Assembly: GCA_037974665.1 (NCBI GenBank)
Contig: CM075773.1
Span: forward strand, 29,667,853-29,731,852
Length of the DNA stretch: 64,000 bases
Source of the DNA: Ehretia macrophylla
Lineage: Eukaryota > Streptophyta > Magnoliopsida > Boraginales > Ehretiaceae
Reading direction: 5' to 3'
Made by a program: the position numbers and the translations under genes. How positions within the stretch are numbered: position 1 is the stretch's first letter; each line of letters starts with the position of its first letter. Under the pieces are notes generated by a model. The model made no database searches. It saw nothing but the letters and a program-made list of their open reading frames with translations, and had not been told where the DNA came from. Positions 59,060-64,000 of this stretch are shown piece by piece.

Positions 59060-61564
59060 GAGGGAATTGGACCATGGTAGTCACGGTAGTACCGGCAAGC
59101 CCAATGCCGCCCGGCGTGCGTGAAACGCTACCATGCCACAATGAAAGGTTGAAACCTTGTATGCAATGCACATTTATAACATTTAACATATCACATTAGG
59201 AGGACAACAAAGTAGGTCGCCTCCGAGCAGTTATAAGATCGCATGTTGACAAGTAAACACACGAGGCATGTTTGACATGTAATTTCACTTGTAAAACACA
59301 TGGAGTTATATGAATATTAAATGGGCAACCATGTAACACATGTAAATCAAGTCATATAACTCATTTCGGAGTTCACATAATGAAGTAATAGGGTTATACA
59401 AGCATACGACGACCTTTACACGAGACCGGGTGCAAGAAAAGTCTACTTATCAACATGTAATTGTTGGAACCACATTTAGGGCTATAAAGACAACTACGGG
59501 CAGCCCACTAATCACATAATTAGACACGATAACCATGGGATCAATACTTAGCAAGTTTTCATAGTCACTAGGGTTTCAATTCTTGCTTACACGTGCGATT
59601 AAGCCACGAGTTGACAAGTAATTAAATCAAAGCCATGCATTGATTAATTAAAACATCCTCAAGCATCCAAAATAGTCCACACAACATCCAAGTGCCACAA
59701 TCCCAAGCATTCACTACCACAAGATAAGTTACAACATTTTTCAAAGCATATCACTAGATAAAAACCTCACTGCAATTGTCTGTTTTCCCACAATCAAATA
59801 GATAAGAAAAAAATCTCCAATTCTAGTGAGCAAAATGTCAAATTAAATCTTATTACGTGAACTAAATCCAGAAACAAACATCGCATCATTTGGAGTTCGG
59901 ATTCAAGAGTTATAGCCAAAACCGTGAGACTACGCAAAACTGTCTAGATTTGTATACATTTCAATACTTGTCAATTTTGAGGGCCTTAGAGTGAGATTTA
60001 GCCTTAGTCTATTTCTGACACAAATGTTCAGAATGGAAAAATATAGCATCCTACCAAATTTCATGCATTTTGAATATTATTTACTAGATCAAAACTGTTT
60101 TGTTCTACGAGGACAGTGAACTGTCAAAAGCCTGCTCCATTTTCCCAGATTTTTCAGATTTAAACACCTTTCGATGTTTTGCCATTTTGGAGACCTTAGA
60201 GTCAAAATTGACCTTGGCCTATTTCTATAAAAAAATGCTCAGAACTGGAAACACTAGACACCTACGAATTTTAATACATTTTCAACATCATCTACCAGGT
60301 CAAATTCACCTCACTCTAACAAGTCAGAAATCTGCCATTTTCGCGATTTCACCTATCTTCAAATTCTAGCTAAATATCTTTCCATGCATGGTTACAAAAG
60401 CTCATGTACACACATATATCACAATTACAAAGGTAAAAATAGACATATGAAGGCATGCATGTGGATTTCAAAAGCTTTTTAAAAGGATTAACCCTCACCT
60501 TAGCCTATTGACAACAAATGATGCTCAAAACTCTTGAAGATGCACAAATGGTCTTCTCTCCTTGTTTGGCCGAGGGATAATGCTTGATTTCCTTAATTCC
60601 TAGCTGAGTTACCATGTCCTTAGTATGTGCATGTGGTTAGAACAAAAGGGAGATGAAATAGAAGCTATCAAACATACCTAAGCCGAAATGAGTGTTCTAT
60701 GAGCTTGCATGCATGTCTCTTTGCTTCTAGCTTGCTTGGTTGAGCTTCCTAGGGCCTTGAGTGTCTTGGTGAGCTTTAGGAGAGGAGCTTAAGCTATGGA
60801 ACTTTGAGAGTGCAGCCTTGGCCGAAAGAGAGAGGAGATGAGAGCTTGAGAGAAGGTTTGAAAGCACAAAATGAAATTGAAGATGCTTTGAAGATGTTTG
60901 AATGCATGTGTTGGCTATAGGCTTGCAAAATTCTGATTTTGTGTCATCTTTTGGAGCATGTTTGAATTGTTTTTTTGGCATGCTATTGCAAGGGCCGAGA
61001 ATATGGAGCATGGTGTTTATAAAATAATGCTTTGGTTTCATTTTTTTTTCATTGTGTCATAAATTGTCTAAGTTTGATTTTGAAATTGCAAAGCATGCAC
61101 AAAACTCTTCACATAGTCGGCCAAGGCTTGCTCAAATCTGAATTTTTTGTCTTGGTTGAGGCTTGTTTTCTTGCATGTGCTTGGAATATGCAAAAGAATT
61201 AAGAATAAAGAATAAGAATGTTTAGCTTTTGATGAAGTTTTCTCCTCTAGTGCTTTGTCTTAGCATTTTAATATTAGTTAGTGGAGTTTGTAGGATTATT
61301 CTAGTCTAGTGTTTCATGTAGGATGTTTCCTTGATTAGCGTGTAGAAACATTTTCCTAGGTCTAGGCATGCACTACGAGGTAGGACACAAACTATGAGGC
61401 AAATACACATTTTTCAAGTAAATGCACGCAACCCTAAATGTATGCAAGTAATTCAATGCAAGGCACACAACGAAACACCACTCTTAAACCTAGGTCAAGG
61501 CACACAAATCTAGATTTGGCACACGAAATGAGGTATCACACGCAAATCGAGGTTGGGCCTCATA
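59060..61564 (-). repeat. 5' LTR of element B, outer part (right of element C)
   Basis: Resumes with GAGGGAATTGGACCATGGTAG, continuing the LTR where C broke it, and runs to GGTTGGGCCTCATA at the satellite boundary. The first five bases are the right target duplication of C. A TATA-like box (TATAAAC, minus strand, 61015-61021) precedes the GA-rich (plus-strand) leader-like region near 60815-60870. Net 5' LTR length without C is about 3.5 kb. Confidence 0.92.
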
Positions 61565-63748
61565 GCAGCTGAGCAAGCTTACTACTCCCGTCATAGAGCT
61601 CTTGGAGAGCTTTCCAACGGTATGCTGTGCACCGCGTAACTCATTACGGATCAAAAGTTATGGGCACCGGAGCGACAGATACTGGTCACAAGCCCCACGC
61701 TGTTGGTTTGCGGGCTCTGCCTCTGCGGGAAGTGAAGTTGTCTTGCCCAAGGTCCAGTGTGATTCGGTAATAGAAATGTGATGGTTTAGGTTATCGTCAT
61801 TTTCGCTGCTCACGACGTATGATCCGGAATGAAAAAACAGCACAAAAGAAGAAAAGTTTCCCGAAACTAATGAAAACATTCAATTTTGGGCTATGAAAAG
61901 AGGCTCAGCTGAGCAGGCTTGCTTCCCACATCGTAGAGCCCTTGGAAAGCTTTCCAACGGTTTGCTGTGCGATGCATAACTCCATACGGATCAAAAGTTA
62001 TGGGCACCGGAGCAACGAATACCTGGTCACAAGCCCCACGCCCTCTGTTTGCGGGCCCAGCCTCTATGTGAAGTGAAGTTGTCTTGCCCAAGGTGCCGTG
62101 TGATTCGGTAATAGAAATGTGATGGATTAGGTTGTCGTACTTTTCACGGCTCACGACGTACGATCATTGACGAAAAAATAGCACAAAAGAAGAAAAGTGT
62201 CCCAAAACTTATGAAAATGTTCGATTTTGGGCTCCGAAAATAGGCGCAACCGAGCAGGCTAGGTGCCCCCATCGTAGAGCTCTCAGAGTGCTTTCCAACG
62301 GTATGCTGTGTGCCGCGTAACTCCTTACGGATCAAAAGTTATAGGCACCAGAGCGACGGATACTTGGTCACAAGCCCAAAGCCCTCTGTTTGCAGGCCCA
62401 GCCTCTACGGGAAGTGTAGTTGTCTTGCCCAAGGTGCCGTGTGATACGGTAATAGAAATGTGTTGAATTAGGTTGTCGTCCTTTTTGCAGCTCACAATGT
62501 ACGATTCGGGACTGAAAAATAGCGTAAAAGAAGAAAAGTGTCCCAAAATTTATGAAAATGTTCAATTATGGGCTCTAAAAATAGACGAAGCTGAGCAGGC
62601 TAGGTGCCCCCATCGTAGAGCTCTTAGAGAGCTTTCCAACGGTATGCTGTACGCCGTGTAACTCCTTACGGATCAAAAGTAATGGGCACCGGAGCGACGG
62701 ATACCCTCGGTTTGTCGGCCCAGCCTCTACGTGAAGTGAAGTTGTCTTGCCCAAGGTGCCGCTAGATTCGGTAATAGAAATCTGATGAATTGGAATGTTG
62801 TCCTTTTCGCGGCTCACGACGTACGATCCGTGACGAAAAAACAGCACAAAAGAAGAAAAATGTCCCAAAACTGATGAAAATGTTTGATTTTGGACTAGAA
62901 AACAGGTGCATTCGAGCAGGCTGGGTGCCCCCATTGTAGAGCTCTCGGAGAATTTTCCAATGGTATGCTGTGCGCTGCGTAACTCCTTACCAGTCCAAAG
63001 TTATGGGCACCGGAGCGACGGATACCTGGTCACAAGCCCTACTTCCTCTATTTGCGGGCCCAGCCTCTACATAAAGTGAAGTTGTCTTGCCTAAGGTGCC
63101 GTTTGATTTGGTAATAGTAATGTGATGGATTAGGTTGTCGTCCTTTTCGCGGCTCACGACGTACGATCCGTGACGGAAAAACAGCGCAAAAGAAGAAAAG
63201 TGTCCCAAAACTTATGAAAATGTTCGATTTTGGGCTCCGAAAATAGGCGCAACAAAGAAGGCTAGGTGCCGCCATTGTCGAGCTCTCAGAGTGCTTTCCA
63301 ACGGTATGTTGTGCGCCGAGTAACTCCTTACGGATCAAAAGTTATGGGCACCGAAGCAACGAATACCTGCTCACAAGCCCCACACCCTTTGTTTGCTAGC
63401 CCAGCCTCTACGTGAAGTAATGTTTTCTTGCCCAAGGTGCCGTGTGATTCGGTAATAGAAATGTGATGGATTAGGATGTCGTCCTTTTTGCTGCTCATGA
63501 CGTACGATTCGGGACGGAAAAACATCGTAAAAGAGGAAAAGTGTCCCATTTGGGCGTCGAAAACAAGTGCAGCCGAGTAGGCTAGGTACCCGCATCGTAG
63601 AGCTCTTAGAGAGCTTTCCAACTGTATGATGTGCACCGCGTAACTCCTTACTGATCAAAAGTTATGGGCACCGTAGCGACGGATACCTGGTCACAAGCCC
63701 CTCGCCCTCTGTCTGCGGGCCCAACCTCTATGTGAAGTGTAGTTGTCT
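61565..63748. repeat. Satellite block III (about 6.4 monomers)
   Basis: Same monomer and orientation as blocks I and II. It starts in the phase GCAGCTGAGCAAGC, not the phase at which block II stopped, showing that satellite was lost at the left end of B. Two copies have short deletions (near 62703 and 63548). Confidence 0.95.
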
Positions 63749-64000
63749 TGTCATGTCCTCAACCCGACCTATGGAGGTCAGACTAGGGTATGATCTAATC
63801 ATTCACGTTCTTTTACGACTATAACTGATTAACGAATATTAAGCTTATCCATTAGACTAGAACTCCAAAAATTATCCTGAAAACTAGCAGCATGCCGGTT
63901 GTAATTGGCTTCTTAGTTTGACCTGATTTTCTAAACGCCTCGAAATAATCAATCTCAAATTCGATTCCAACTAAGGTTACTGTTTACCGCCAATTGATAT
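63749..64000 (-). mobile_element. Element D: LTR end of another A/B-family element, cut by the window
   Basis: From 63749 the sequence TGTCATGTCCTCAACCCGAC matches the reversed end of the LTR of B (48152 onward) with moderate divergence, through GTAATTGGCT and GATTCCAACTAAG. Satellite stops at AGTTGTCT. Orientation is minus; only about 252 bp is visible, so a solo LTR cannot be told from a full element. Confidence 0.85.

Larger units (their letters stand above)
41360..61564 (-). mobile_element. Element B: Ty3/gypsy element of the A family, truncated and interrupted by element C
   Basis: Minus-strand element with LTRs, primer site (48129-48140) and polypurine tract matching A. Its 5' LTR is at the right (48152-49151 plus 59060-61564) and its 3' LTR at the left (41360-43318). 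The left LTR lacks about 1.5 kb at its outer end. The right terminus reads CCTCATA where TGTGAGG would predict CCTCACA, most simply one C-to-T change. No target duplication can be tested because the left end is gone. LTR copies differ by about 6% in one sampled stretch and clearly more near the outer terminus. The coding region has many stops and at least one frameshift. Confidence 0.92.

Overview
This window reads as plant (angiosperm) heterochromatin with no host gene. About half (roughly 31.6 kb) is one tandem satellite with a monomer of about 341 bp. The rest is four Ty3/gypsy LTR retrotransposons inserted into it, one nested inside another. The plant assignment rests on the element type (gag-pol order, initiator-Met-tRNA primer site, chromovirus-like C-terminus, very long LTRs) and on a dinucleosome-sized satellite monomer. 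The species cannot be told from the sequence.

Layout: satellite block I, 1-27043 (about 79 monomers). Element A, plus strand, 27049-39014, has two ~3.58 kb LTRs and a perfect 5-bp target-site duplication (AAGGT). Satellite block II is 39015-41359 (about 7 monomers). Element B, minus strand, 41360-61564, is the same family as A; its left (3') LTR is truncated and its right (5') LTR is split by element C. Element C, minus strand, 49152-59059, is a different but related family with ~2.45 kb LTRs and a target-site duplication GAGGG that has decayed to AAGGG on one side. Satellite block III is 61565-63748. Element D, minus strand, starts at 63749 and runs off the window; only the outer ~250 bp of one LTR is visible, of the A/B family.

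All three visible gag-pol regions are dead: they carry many stops and frameshifts, most stops being explained by C-to-T changes at CG or CAG sites. Domain order in each is gag with two CCHC zinc knuckles, aspartic protease, reverse transcriptase, RNase H, integrase, then a GPF region and a chromodomain-like tail. This is a chromovirus arrangement, most like the Tekay/Del lineage from recalled motifs.

The satellite is heterogeneous (monomers visibly differ at many CpG positions) and carries traces of local amplification: blocks repeated at offsets of about 2, 7, 10 and 20 monomers, plus deleted, rearranged and micro-inverted monomers. This suggests an older, pericentromeric-type array rather than a freshly homogenised core. 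Coordinates of element ends, TSDs, PBS and stops were read directly; domain borders are approximate.
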